In this document: positions 50,266-63,607 of the stretch, piece by piece | Layout of the letters: each line of letters starts with the position of its first letter | How positions within the stretch are numbered: position 1 is the first letter of the stretch | Assembly (NCBI GenBank): GCA_905182985.1 | Contig: CAJJDN010000004.1 | Location: 109,352 to 173,351, forward strand | Length of the DNA stretch: 64,000 nucleotides | DNA from: Paramecium sonneborni | Lineage: Eukaryota > Ciliophora > Oligohymenophorea > Peniculida > Parameciidae | Reading direction: 5' to 3' | Translations under genes and position numbers: made by a program | Notes under the pieces: generated by a model | Seen by the model: the letters and a program-made list of their open reading frames with translations, nothing else | Databases searched by the model: none | What the model was told of the DNA's origin: nothing

Positions 50266-51372
50266 TATTTAATTTTTAATAATTATTAGAATTTTTCCAA
50301 TTATTGAATAGTGCAAATTTTACCATTTGTGCCTCCTATTCGTTAATTAGTATAGTATCATTAATTTCAAGAATTGTGAATGGAATAGTATTTAATTATA
50401 TATATATAGATAAGCATATTCAGTTTTTATAACATCCTCTTATTCTTACATTCCATATTTGTATTCAGAATAACATTATTAAAAGGTTGCTTTAGCAGAG
50501 AATGCTATTTCATTAAGATATATACTTGGACCAATTATAGAATCTATTTATATGCAGTAGGTCCCATTTATAACATTTATTATTTTATCCATATTTTATG
50601 GTTATTAAGTACACTATTCTAAATTTTAAAATAATAAAAAAGAATGTGAAATAGATATGATAGAGATTAATTTTCATTCACAACATTCTGAACCTTAATT
50701 AGAATAACCATAGAGTTATTTCAAAGTTCTTAAATAATATAATGTTTATATTAATGCATTAATTTTTGCTATGGTAACTACATCAATAATATCAATTTTC
50801 CATTAATGGCATAATATATGTAAGATCACTATAAAATTGAAGAATCTACAAGTAGGATTTTATATCGAATTGCAACCTATGTGTTATACAATAGCCACTA
50901 TTTTGATTACAAGAATTTAAAATACAAATAAACCATTGTTTATGATAAGATTTTAACTTTTAAATGGAATACCATTATTTTTTATGGTCCTAATCATACA
51001 TTTACTGGTATTGATAGAAATTTACTTATTTGTTGTATCAGTTTAGCCATAAATGGAATTTCATAATCATTTCTGTATCAATTAAAATATACTATATAAT
51101 TTATATATATATTTTAGCTTAATTAGATGAATCTTTTGATTGAATTATATCCAAATTAAGTGAAATAGTTTAATAATTTTGGATAGCAATATTCTTTGCC
51201 TCTATTTAATTGGATTAATTCTCGGGTCCTTTCATTGGTGGATTTTTATCAAATTTATGTGTGTGATCTTGATAGAATTGCCTCGATTTCTGGTTTGTTA
51301 GCACTTATCTTACATTCCATTTTTATAAAAACATTTGAAAAAATAGATTATGATTTTTATTATTCGTTTTGA
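50266..51372 (+). pseudogene. MFS transporter relic
   Basis: Pieces of a major-facilitator transporter are present in order but in different frames: SLISIVSLISRIVNGI (motif-A-side helix), FITSSYSYIPYLYSEQHYQK, VALAENAISLRYILGPIIES, then MCYTIATILITRIQN, GPFIGGFLSNL and DRIASISGLLALI. At least two frame changes cannot be explained by short introns. The first helices of the fold are missing, because the Myb gene ends at 50079. A recent pseudogene is the best reading; sequencing indels are the alternative. Confidence 0.5.
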
Positions 51373-51444
51373 AATACAAATAATTCTAATAAAGAAAAAA
51401 TCATTAGAAAATCTTAATTTATATTTTTTTTTATTTTAAAACAA

Positions 51445-54400
51445 ATGAGTGAAGATGAAGAAGAAACACAAACATTGTTTGAAGCTGAAGTAAAAATTGA
51501 ATAATAAATAAAGGAATAAACTCCGGATAAGGGAAAGAAAAATAAAAGATCTAATGATTAATCACGTCTTTCAAAATTAGATGTATTTTTCATAATAATT
51601 TTATTATCAATAATGTTATTCACAGGATTTAATTTAATGGGGCATTTTAATAATGGTAAACTTGTTTAATATGTGAATTAGTTAAAATTCTATCAAATTC
51701 TCTAAATAATGAAATATTAAAAGGGTTATAAAATGTTCATTAAAACAAAAGCTTAACAGAAGAATAATATATTACAAAAGATAATGATAGCTAAATCTCA
51801 AAAAAAATAAATATAAAATTACCGGTTGTAAAAGATGAAAAAGAGATCCAAAAAATAATGCCTGTATATTCCAATAATATTTATTCTTAAAATGAATTAT
51901 AAAATGGAATAAGAATATTATTTATTAAATCAAATACTTAAAGGATTGATTTTGCAATAACATTAAAAATTGGAAAGAGGAATGATCCATTCGATAAACA
52001 TGGATTGACAGAACTTTTATTTAGATGTCTATAAACAAATTTTTAGATTCAAATCTATGATTACTACACAACATTAACAACTGAGCTAAATATATATGAA
52101 GAATTAAATGATAAATTACAAGAATTGTATAACATTTTGACAAAACCATCATTTGTAAATATAGAAAAGAATGCTAATGATTTATTTAATGATTTAAAAC
52201 TTTAATAGAAATCTGGCGATTTTAATTATGTAAGTGAGTTCCTGAGTTAAAATTTTACATTATAAGATTTAAAACTTTTAGAAGTAGATTCTGATCAACT
52301 AATCGAATAATATAATCAATATATTTCTGCTGATACTATTAGCTTAATTTTTAAGAGTTAAATTTAGTAGAAAATGATCTTGGATTAATTATTTTAATCA
52401 AATCTAGTCTAAATAAAAAATTTATATAAATTTTAAAAAGCAGACTTTGACAATAAATATGACTTAGGTAAAAATATTCTGAAATTCAAAAGTGAAACAT
52501 AATAATTGGCAATATTTTTTATGAATGATTAATTCAGTTTCTAAAAATTCTTAAGTTATTTATTACCCAAACCATTTTAGGAAGTAAAGAGATAGAATCA
52601 TTTATTATTTAATTTAGAATAAGATTTAAAAACTGTTTTAAATTCAACTAATAAATTCATGTCATTTTTAGATTATTTAAAATAAGTAGATGAAATCTAA
52701 CTTAAAAATTTATATTCTTATATGTAATCAAGAGAAAAATTATTATTAAATACCAGATAAGAAGAGAATCTTTTTTCAATAGGACAAATTCTATTTTAAA
52801 ATCCAGATTATGTCTTCAAAGAATAACAATATTTGCCTATATTTGATAAATAAGAATTTGATTAATTTTTATAAAATTTGGCTAATAATTTTATTGTTTT
52901 AATAGGAAGTAAGAATTTCTAATATAATAAAACACATGAATCTTAAATGGATGATTCAAAATTTATAATGGATGATGTTTTAAATAAAATCCATGAAGAT
53001 TTTATATTTGACAAAAAACCATTAGATCAGATATTAAATATTGATGATAAATATGAATTTTAGTTACCTTCTATAAGTCCATTCTTACCTGAAAACTTAA
53101 CTAAAAAAATCTCAGTTTGTTAAGAACCTATAAATAAAATATCAGGATAAAGAGTATAAAAAATAGATGATTTAAGAAAAACAGTACAAGTAGTAAAATT
53201 TAAAGGGTCAAGAGAACCATAGTTTAAAGAAGTAAAATTTTTTTGTGAATTTCCACTTCCAGACTTTTAAGTGGATTGCTAATAGATTGAAAAAGCAGCT
53301 TAAAACTCATCAACTCCTTTTTAGATTACTAAGAATGTTTGGTGGAAACCAAGTAATTTAGGTTTTATGGTATTTAAAGGGTTGTTTATTGAATAAACTA
53401 TGCCTCCTTTTTTGACCTAAAGTAGAACTATGCTAAAATTGTTACAAAATTATTATACAGAATTATCTAAAAGACTTTTATAAGAAGAATTTGAACTTGG
53501 ATATGAATTATCCTTTAAAGAATCGATTAATGGTCTCAATATATAGATGCTAGGTTATTCAGAGAAAATAACAGAATTTGAGAATAAAGTGATTGATTTG
53601 ATGGGTTATCAAGATGAGTAACTATTTTAATAAGTGAAAGATTTTTAGATATAGGATATTAAGAGATTTCATGAGTAAAATTTGTTTCTTTTGACATCAA
53701 AATTTTATTTACCTTATATAATGTTGAGACCTATTGATACTCAATAAGAAATATTGTCTGTATTGAACAAAATTAACTTTAAATAATTTTAAGAATTTCG
53801 AAGTTCTCTTTTACCCAATAAATTTGTAATTTTAAATATTGGAAATATATTACCTAATTATGATTCAGTTAAAGGCTCTTAAAAAATGTATTTAACATAA
53901 ACATTAAATCTGAATGGGCTAAATTTGAAGTATATAGTTCAAAGAGAATCAAAAAATGACTTAAATTAATCAGTTCTAAATTACTATCAAACAGGATTAA
54001 CTAGTATTGAAACAACAGCAAAATTGTATTTTTATGAAGATTTCTTATAATCATATGCTATAAATTATTCTTAAATAGGATAATAAATTCAAATAAAAAG
54101 ATAATCACTAGGATGTGCAGATGGATTATTAATTTATATGTAAGATGTAGTACCTTAAAAGGGGTAGGAAGAAATTGAGAATTTTTTAGAAAAAGCAAAC
54201 TCACATTTGAGTAAATTACAAAATTAAAATATATAAGAATAGAAATTACATACAATAAATAAATTATAAAATTAAATAACATTTAACACTTTATAAGAAG
54301 AAGGTAAATATATATGGGATAAGATTGTTAATAAGAATTATGCATTTAGTGAGATTTAAGATGTAATTAAATATTTAGATGAAATTCTTCCTAAAAATTT

Positions 54401-54545
54401 GAAAGATTGTTCAAATTTAACTAAGTAGGGATAAATAAGTGTACAAGTTTATGCAAATGATTAATCGATTGAAAAAATGAAAGGAACCAAGAGCATAGAG
54501 TAATTAGTTAATAAGAAAGTTTATGAATGTTTTTTTACATTATGA
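51445..54545 (+). CDS. Membrane-anchored M16 (insulysin-like) protease homologue, active site absent
   Basis: A 1,024-residue protein. The N-terminal ~45 residues are acidic/basic cytosolic (MSEDEEETQTLFEAE). A single membrane helix follows (LDVFFIIILLSIMLFTGFNL), then an insulysin/nardilysin-type architecture. The first M16 domain begins LQNGIRILFIKSNTQRIDFA and TLKIGKRNDPFDKHGLTELL. At the place where M16 enzymes carry the zinc motif HxxEH this reads GLTELLFRCLQ, so it is probably catalytically dead. Later parts include the WWKPSNLGFMVFKGLFI segment and LLQEEFELGYELSF, typical of M16 C-terminal halves. One 26-nt intron (about 51656-51681, TAG). A substrate-binding or chaperone role is inferred. 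Expression partners unknown. Confidence 0.8.
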
Positions 54546-54569
54546 TTTTGTATTCGAATATATTATTAA

Positions 54570-56309
54570 ATGTTAATAAAAACTAAAGGTGATGTTGATG
54601 ATAATAATATAGATCATATAAGCAAGTAAATATTGAATAATTAATGAGAGTGATGAAACCACAAATCTAGTAGTTCCACTATTTCCTGAGTTCAAGCATC
54701 CTGGTTTAGGTAAATAAGTTCTAATGAGACCTCCAAGTAAATAATTCTTGAATTCCCCATCTAAATTAGAAGACTCTCTATCAGGGAGTACTAAGATTAC
54801 TTAATTCAATGTAAGTCTTCTAAACTATTAAGAGTGCCGGACAGCCCTATGATTACATTGTTAATCGCTTTCTCTAGACCATTAAAAAACATCTTTCTTC
54901 ACCTCAAAGGTAAAACCCCTACTTAATATAAGATCTGAAGTGGAGGGATAAATTATACGAACCTTGATTTCATAACAAGCTAAATTATAATATATGCTTC
55001 ATATTGATTGGGCTAAATATTATACAAGCTATTTATAACACATTAATACTAAAGTTCCTGGACCTATTAATAATTAACCTTTTTTTGCTGATTTATGTTC
55101 AAATGACACCATATATAAACTAAATCTAAAATAAGATGTAGATTTTGTATTGCTTAATCGAAATACTTGGATGTTCATTTATAGTTTATATGGTGGAGGA
55201 CCTGAAGTCTCTATTCAAGATTATACTAAAGGAGAGGGATTTGAGAATTCAACATAAAAACCTACCTTATCAAGAGTTAGTTCATTATAGTCAGGATTGG
55301 TAGATACTGTTTCATATATGAGTATTACACTACCTTTTTAAAAATCTTAATTTGAATTACCTCCTATAGGATTTTATAATGAATCTAATTATTGTTTTAT
55401 GCATGCAGCACTACAAACTTTATTATCAGTTGAATAAATAAATTGTTGGATGATGAATGAAGGTAAAAGGATAGTTACTTAATTTTCAGATAAATATCGT
55501 TATTTGAATGCTTACTAAGAAATAATTACATTAGCAATTAATAAAAAAGCAGGAGCATTTATTAAAATTTAATAATTGAAGCAATTAATAAAAAGTAAAT
55601 TTGATCCTCGTTAATAACATGATTCTTAAGAATTTTTAAGATATTTTATAGAATAATTAACAATTGAAATATAAGGATAATCGAAATATGATTAACCAAT
55701 TACAGAAATAGTTTTTTAGGGATAAATGATGTCATTGATTAAATGTGATTAATGTAATTAATAATCAACAAAGTTTGAATCTTTTTTAGATTTATCTTTG
55801 TCAATGAATAAATTATAAACTTTAGAAAAATGTTTAAGATTATTTTTTGCTTAGGAGATTTTAAGTGATCATTATTAGTGTGAAAATTGTAATAATGAAA
55901 CAAGGGCAATTAAGAAATATGTTATAGGTACACCTCCATTATATTTGATGATCCATTTAAAAAGATTTTAGGTATATCCAAATAAAATAAAATTGAATGG
56001 ACATGTGAGATTTCCTATAAGTCTTGATGTTTAAGAGTATATTTTTAAAATCCATTATGATAGATTTTGTTCAATAAAAGCTAAATATAAATTAAGATCA
56101 ATAATAGTTCATTAAGGAACACCTGAGAGAGGACATTATGTAACATTTTCATCTAGACAAGAGCAAGTAATAATAAATAGTAATTTATATAGTGGTATTA
56201 TTTTGATGATCAAAAAATATATTTAGTTACAGAACAAGATGTTTTGTAATAGTAAGCTTATGTTTTGATATACGAAAAGGTTGAAGAATATCTCATTGAC
56301 ATGTAATGA
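54570..56309 (+). CDS. Ubiquitin-specific protease (USP) with DUSP domain
   Basis: Removes ubiquitin from proteins. The 547-residue model has a DUSP-type segment (INTKVPGPINNQPFFADL), then the USP catalytic core. The Cys box is NESNYCFMHAALQTLLSV. The HDSQEFLRYFIEQL helix is present, as is the zinc ribbon CDQCNQQS...CENCNNET. The His box region runs from LYLMIHLKRF to GHYVTFSS and WYYFDDQKIYLV. All catalytic residues are present. Introns 54811-54832 and 54910-54932 end AAG; one before WYYFDD (26 nt) ends TAG. The 5' end is uncertain: joining MLIKTKGDVDDNNIDHIS to the body needs an intron 54626-54650 with a GAG acceptor. Otherwise the first in-frame ATG is 54724. Confidence 0.88.
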
Positions 56310-56422
56310 CTTTTATTATATATTTATATATACATTTTATTTTTCCAAAGGAACTAATTTTTATATTAGATAATACTGAAAATAAATATGAATAACAATT
56401 TTAATTAATATTAAATATAATA

Positions 56423-57112
56423 ATGTTTTAAGGAATCAATAATTTTGTGAATTCTTTTGTTACACCAAAGCCATAAGATTTCTATTAAAAAGGATGGTTA
56501 ACACCAGAATAATTTGTAGAAGCAGGAGATTAATTAACAATGACAGGATGGTAATGGAAGAAAGCTTAAGTAAAAAAAGGAGTTGATCCTCCTCATCCTG
56601 AAAAGATGTATTTAGTAGCTAATGCTACATCTTAAACGAGAATAAAAGATTTTTTGTCATATGATTTTTAAAATAATCAAGGACAAGAAGGATTTTTATG
56701 TGTGGATATGAGCAAATAATAATAATAAGCTTTAAATGAACAAGAGACTCGTGTTTATACTATTACTATAACATATGATAGAAAATATCATTGTCCAAGA
56801 TTATGGTTATAAGGAGTAGCATTAAACTCAGGTTTGCCTTTGAAACATTAGGAGATTTTTGAAGATATCATGAGTGTCTATTAAAATGAAACAGTAACTG
56901 TAGAAGAACATCCATATCTACATTATTAATAAGTTACTATTCATCCATGCAATCATTCAACTACAATGAAAGCTTTCCTTGACAAAGCAAAATAAAATGG
57001 AGCAGATATTAAACCAATGTAGGCTTTGTTTATCTTTTTAAAATTTATGCAATCAGTTATGCCCACTGTGGTGTATGACACAACAATTGATATATGTTTA
57101 GGTGTTGATTGA
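56423..57112 (+). CDS. ATG3: ATG3, autophagy E2-like conjugating enzyme
   Basis: Transfers ATG8 from ATG7 to phosphatidylethanolamine during autophagosome growth. The 229-residue single-exon frame starts MFQGINNFVNSFVTPKPQDF and contains the family landmarks LTPEQFVEAGDQL, YDRKYHCPRLWLQG, HPYLHYQQVTIHPCNHSTTM (active-site Cys in HPCNH) and LKFMQSVMPTVVYD. The flexible loop between strands is short, as in other protists. It is somewhat shorter than yeast or human Atg3 (about 310). Confidence 0.95.
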
Positions 57113-57138
57113 TAATATAAATATATATATATAATATT

Positions 57139-58396
57139 TCACATCAAACAACCTCCTTCTTAACTTTCAGAAACTCTGCAATTTTGAAGGCAAACAACAT
57201 TTCTTAAAAATAATTCATTGTCTACAATCACACATGGCCCTAAAAATTAAATATCCCCTTCAATTCTGCACCAATATCCTAGTATTGTATTGTAGCAGAT
57301 TATTGAGTTTTAAATAAAAGAGAAATTCTAAGATTATAATTATAATTACTTTGACTTCTACTCCATCTAAAAGAATAGAATTTTTTATTCGTACCCCTTC
57401 TCCAATCTCACAACCAGCACCTATTACGACATTACTACCTAATGATGCTGATGGATGAATTTTAGCACTCTTATGAATTAATACTCCATCACCTTTTATT
57501 TCATAATCTTAATTGTTAAATAAAAAAGGATTTTGACCATAATATTAAAGAAGAAGTCGATTTGCATTCAGAACATCATTTGTTGATTTTATTGATTTCC
57601 AAAATCCTTTATGTTCATATAAAAACACTTTTTCTCTTTCTGCTTATTTTAATACATCATTTTCCAAAGATAAGTAAGCCTTATCTAAATCTGAACTTCT
57701 TTTTATATACTTAACATATGGTTAATGTTAAAGTTCTTCACTAACACTTGATTCCTTTTTGGCTTTTGCATTCATTATTGTTGTTTTGAATGATTAATTA
57801 AAAAAGTATACTCCACAATTTACTAAATTTGAAATAAATTATTCTGGTTTTTCGGCATGATGAATCAATTAATCAGTCTCACAATCCTTAATTAAGCATC
57901 CATAACGAGTTGAATCTTCTTTTGATACTCTAACTGTCATTATAGTGCAAATACCAGATTTACTAATTTAGATTCTATTTTATTTACTTCTTGTGATATT
58001 CATATAATTTCTAAGCTTATAAGTCACAACAAATATCTGAATGTACAACTAAAAGATCTTAATGTTATTTATTTTAATAATACCATCTACTTCATCAAAC
58101 AACTCATCTAAATTTTATGCCAATCCACCTGCTGTTCCCATTTCACATATTTCTTAAATGTAACGAATATTTTTGCCATATAACTTTTAGTACTTTTCTT
58201 AAAAATGTTAAAAACACTTCTTATCATAATAACCCATTAGAACAAAATCCTTCAAATTAGGTAATTTCTAAATTGCACTGAGGAGATGACCAATTATTTC
58301 AATCCCACTAACTGGAAATAAAGGAGATGCTTATTCATAAGTCCCATAACTAGCTTTTCTGCTTGGACCACCTAACAAGATTACCGCCCTAATCAT
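57139..58396 (-). CDS. GDP-mannose pyrophosphorylase-like protein (GMPPA type)
   Basis: A 394-residue protein. The N-terminal nucleotidyltransferase domain has [52 protein letters not shown] and [20 protein letters not shown]. The C-terminal left-handed beta-helix has [34 protein letters not shown] and [19 protein letters not shown]. The active-site loop GGPSRK lacks the usual GxGTRLRPLT, a feature of the regulatory alpha subunit (GMPPA) rather than the catalytic beta. It presumably modulates GDP-mannose supply for glycosylation and GPI anchors. Introns: 58058-58083 (26 nt, AAG), one of 25 nt and one of 22 nt (TAG). Confidence 0.9.
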
Positions 58397-59357
58397 TTAT
58401 TTTATTAAGAAAAAAAGTCTGTATTTGTAATTATTTACAAAAATATCTATATTGATGTGTCCTATTAATAATAAAATGTCTGTATAAAATTACAAAAAAT
58501 TAAGCAAATCTAAATCGAAATTCTCTTACTAAAACAAAGGATTTGTAGATTTGTATCATAAAAACTGGTAAATCCTTTTAAAATAAGTTATTCATTAGAA
58601 ATAATAAATGCAAAAAATCTTTTGTTTAAATTGGCAATGAAATATGAAATTTATTAATTAAAATGATGTTAGATTTTTCACTCAGATATATTTAGTAAGA
58701 ATTTAGACTTTATTAAAAACAATTAAATAATCGTAAGAATTAACCCAGATTAACTTTTATATTTTATTGATTTAAATTCATCTTTTTGAAACAATGACTA
58801 TTTAACAATTTTCTAAATCATAATAAAAATTTTAGGATATTAAAGATATTGAATAGTTATAAAATAAATAAATTAATAAAACTATTTTAGTTCTAAAAAG
58901 TAATTTGAATCATGCTTTAAAAATATCCATCAATTTCAGTTAATACATATGGATTTAAATTTTTATAAAATCAATACTAATATAAGAAAATATTTGATAT
59001 TGTTTAATAAAAAATATATATCATTGAAGTTTTCCTTAAATAATAAAATATGATTCAATTTGAATTTAGAGAAATCGATAAATAAATAATAAATTTTACA
59101 TGTTATTTTTCTTATCTATTTCCTTAATATATCCTACATGAAAGAATTGTATTATAATAATATAAATATTATATATAAAATTAAATTTGATAAATTTTAG
59201 CAGTTATAAGACTATTGTCAAATTAATCTCTTTTTTGAAAATTAGATATCTATAGAAAATTTAAAACATTTTTATGATTATAAGTAATCATTTTGATTTT
59301 TTGTCCCAGCATCTTAAGGCTGTTAATATATTCTAGAAAAAACTAGGGTCTTTTTTA
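58397..59357. other. Long intergenic; one weak ORF
   Basis: About 960 bp of very AT-rich DNA. A 67-codon plus-strand frame at 58794-58997 (MTIQQFSKSQQKFQDIKDIE) has the Gln/Lys look of a ciliate protein but no support. Nothing else seen. Confidence 0.35.
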
Positions 59358-59865
59358 TCAGTTTAAGCTTTTAAAACTTTGGGTGACTAATTTTAATTAC
59401 ATTTTTACATCTGATACTTGTAAATTAACTTATTATTGTTAAGTCTATTGCAATTAAGTGATCAATTTTTATTTTTCTTGATCATCCTGAACTAGATTGA
59501 TAATTTCATCAACCATTTTTGGATTTTTTTTAAGTTATTATCCAGCTATTGTTGTTAAAAATTAATGAACTAATGGGATTCCAGATTCTAATATCCTATG
59601 TATTAAAGTTTAAAAATACTACAATATCCTTTTAAACACCATTATTAAATTGCCACTGCTGCAATTTGAATATCTTTTGTAACAATAACCAATAATAATC
59701 TTTGATGAAGCCATTCATAGAATTCATCCTCATCCATAAATTCTAAATCTGGTTTCGGAGGTTTACTTAATTCAGGAAAAAAACTAATATATAATCACTT
59801 TCTCTAACTTATTCAGAAATAGCTATATTTCTTAATTCATAATAAATAATAATAATTAAATACAT
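59358..59865 (-). CDS. Unknown protein, structure partly unresolved
   Basis: Begins near MYLIIIIYYELRNIAISEQV, then KPPKPDLEFMDEDEFYEWL, and later LIHRILESGIPLVHQFLTTI and KNPKMVDEIINLVQDDQEK, ending VTQSFKSLN at 59358. These are clearly protein-like, but joining them requires a correction in a seven-T run (about 59790) and an intron or indel near 59650 that I cannot fix. No family recognised. Confidence 0.45.
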
Positions 59866-59940
59866 AATTTTCTATTGAAATAATTAACTTAAATAACAAA
59901 ATTTGCTTATAAATGAAATTATTGTCAAAACCCTTATCTT

Positions 59941-60576
59941 TCACCCTTAGTTTTCTGAATCATACATTTTATTTTAGAATTCTAATTTTACATTTAATTT
60001 TCTATCATTGGACTTATTGTTTTTTAGTATTGGAGATTCTTAGATATTTGCTAATTCTTCTAAATCTTTATCATTATCATCAAATTCTTTATCATTTTAA
60101 TTAAAATATTTATCTTCATTATAAGATACGAAGTTTTCGTTATTTTGCTAAAGAATTGGATCGTCAATTCTCAAAGGTTAAGAGCTTTCAAATTCTGATG
60201 AAGTATTAATTGATTAAACTTTAATTGATGTTTCATCATACTTTGGTTCATATTGATGATATTGCATCTTTACCTTTTTTCTTATTTCATCTTCTCCCTA
60301 GAAATCATTTTTTTAACCCCTTTATCCATTATATTATAATTCTTAGAAAGTTTGACCCTTTTATTAAGGTTGTTTATTTCTTTCATTTGTTTTTTAATAA
60401 ACTTGTTTTAAATCTTAAGTTGAAGGAATCGATTTCGATGATAATTTTAATTTAGAATATGAACCATTCCCTTAATTATTTTCATTCTTTGGTAACATAA
60501 GAAATGAAGCCACAAAAAAACCTACTCCTATTCCTAGCAAAAATTTGGAATCAATAATTATTTCCAAAATATTCAT
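59941..60576 (-). CDS. Unknown protein with N-terminal membrane anchor
   Basis: A 211-residue single-exon frame starting MNILEIIIDSKFLLGIGVGF, with one hydrophobic segment (FLLGIGVGFFVASFLML). The rest is entirely hydrophilic and Gln/Asn/Asp/Glu-rich (KNDFQGEDEIRKKVKMQYH, DKEFDDNDKDLEELANIQ). It would be a cytosolic or lumenal tail on a single membrane anchor. The opposite strand shows false hydrophobic frames. No family recognised. Confidence 0.7.
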
Positions 60577-61131
60577 ATGAAATAAAATTTATTAAAAGTG
60601 AATATATATTTTTATTTTTCCAATCCATCCATCTCTCTATCTATATATAATTAATATATATCTTATTTTAAACTTCATAAATTATGAATTTTACATTTTT
60701 GATTTTATAAGAATTTTTTTAATTGTCTTATTTGTTAATTGAAAATATGATTGCTATTCAGATTGAAATCAGTTTATAAATATAACTATATATATCTATT
60801 ATTTAAAACAAATAAAAAAAGTCATAAATAAGAATGTTTGATCTCTTCGGATTTCTTAATCGCATATTTTTATAAATGATGATCTAATGAAGTATTTACT
60901 ATCTTTTTGATTTACTTATCCTAAAATATATAATATGTAAAAAAATAAGTTTATTTACAATATTCTGGTAAAATTTAAAACCAAAAAATTTTTCTAATGA
61001 TCAAAATGGAAAAGTGTTATTTTTCATACAAAATTATTTCTAATATACTTTACTCTTAGTCTATATACATGAATGAAAATAGAATAAACAATAATTTTAT
61101 TAGCAATGTATAAAACATATACATAGAATCT
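60577..61131. other. AT-rich intergenic
   Basis: No coding signal or RNA seen. Confidence 0.5.
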
Positions 61132-62408
<1,277 letters not shown>

Positions 62409-63499
62409 ATGTACTAATGCATAGTATTTCCTGCTGATTATACACCATTTAAATAAGAATTGATTCTAACAGGAAGTATAGTAGCTTTTGAATTACTTAC
62501 ATATCCAATAGATTTTATAGGAAATAGATGTATTTAGAGAGAAACATATTTATCGAAATCCTTAATTTAGGAATCAGCCTTAATATACTCTGAAGTAATT
62601 CATTACCTTATTTTTTACGATTATTGGTTCAAAGTGTAGTCTATATTATGGATTAAAAAGCAGACTCGATTTATCTCTTAGTAAGATTGTATTACGATAT
62701 TATATCTTTAATTATCTATATTTCAAATATGCCTTTAAGAATTATATTTCACCAAGATTTAAGGATGAAGATGAGAATAAAGGATTTGATATAACTCCTG
62801 AAAATTCAACAGTTTACCCTTTATTGAGATATGCAAAAATGACAGATCCATTAGTATTACTATTGGCAGCTACATCTAATTTTATTGGAATGATTGCATC
62901 TCATCCAATAAGCATTTTAAAAATTAGACTACAAAATGAAATATTAAAATAATATGAGTAAGATTGATATTAAATTATTAGTACTAAAAACTATACATAG
63001 AAGATGACTGAAATGAGTAGAATTTGTGGAAATTAGTTATGGATTAAAACTACATTTGGTTCTCGTTTTTTATATACTTACTTACAATTTATTGCAGAAA
63101 TGGGTCTATTTTAGTTCTGTCTTAATAAATTAGGATATGAATTTATGAATGTTTTTAGACCAAATTCAGATTTCAAAGGAAATATTCTAAATTTAGGATT
63201 ATCAGTGATTGGATCTTCTATCTTATCAACATTATTATTGTAGCCAATTTATCTTTACCAATAAAGAACAGTCTATTAAGTTATAACAAAGCAACCAAAA
63301 AAATCAATTAAATAATTTTTTACTTAAGTAAATGATTGATATATGTTAGATTTATTAAAAAGAGAAATTCCAAGGATTTTTAAAAGGATATATACATAAT
63401 TCTTTTAGAAGCATATGTAGAAATAGTATAGCTGTAGGTACTTTGTGGGCATTTGCAACGTAAGCAAATAAAGAAAGATTTAGACCTTCAGAAGATTGA
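62409..63499 (+). CDS. Mitochondrial carrier family protein
   Basis: A solute carrier of the inner mitochondrial membrane, about 335-348 residues. Seen: MYQCIVFPADYTPFKQELIL, first repeat IVAFELLTYPIDFIGNRCIQ (the Px[DE] motif as PID), second repeat NFIGMIASHPISILKIRLQN, and third GSSILSTLLLQPIYLYQQRT with KFQGFLKGYIHNSFRSICRN. The Px[DE]xx[KR] signatures are partly degenerate in repeats two and three, so it is a divergent member with unknown substrate. Two TAG introns (24 and 22 nt) are clear. Between SEVIHYLIF and GSKCSLYYGL the frame changes: either a 40-nt intron ending AAG or an extra T in a T-run. Confidence 0.75.
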
Positions 63500-63607
63500 A
63501 TTAAAATATTAATTTTTGATAAACAGAATTGAAATATATAGATTAGATATATAAATATCAATTAAAGAAATGAAGAAATCAAATATACAATTTATTAAAA
63601 ATAATCT

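Noticed and set aside
59913..60455. Hydrophobic plus-strand frames opposite the minus genes
   Set aside because: Antisense of the Gln/Asp-rich protein at 59941-60576.
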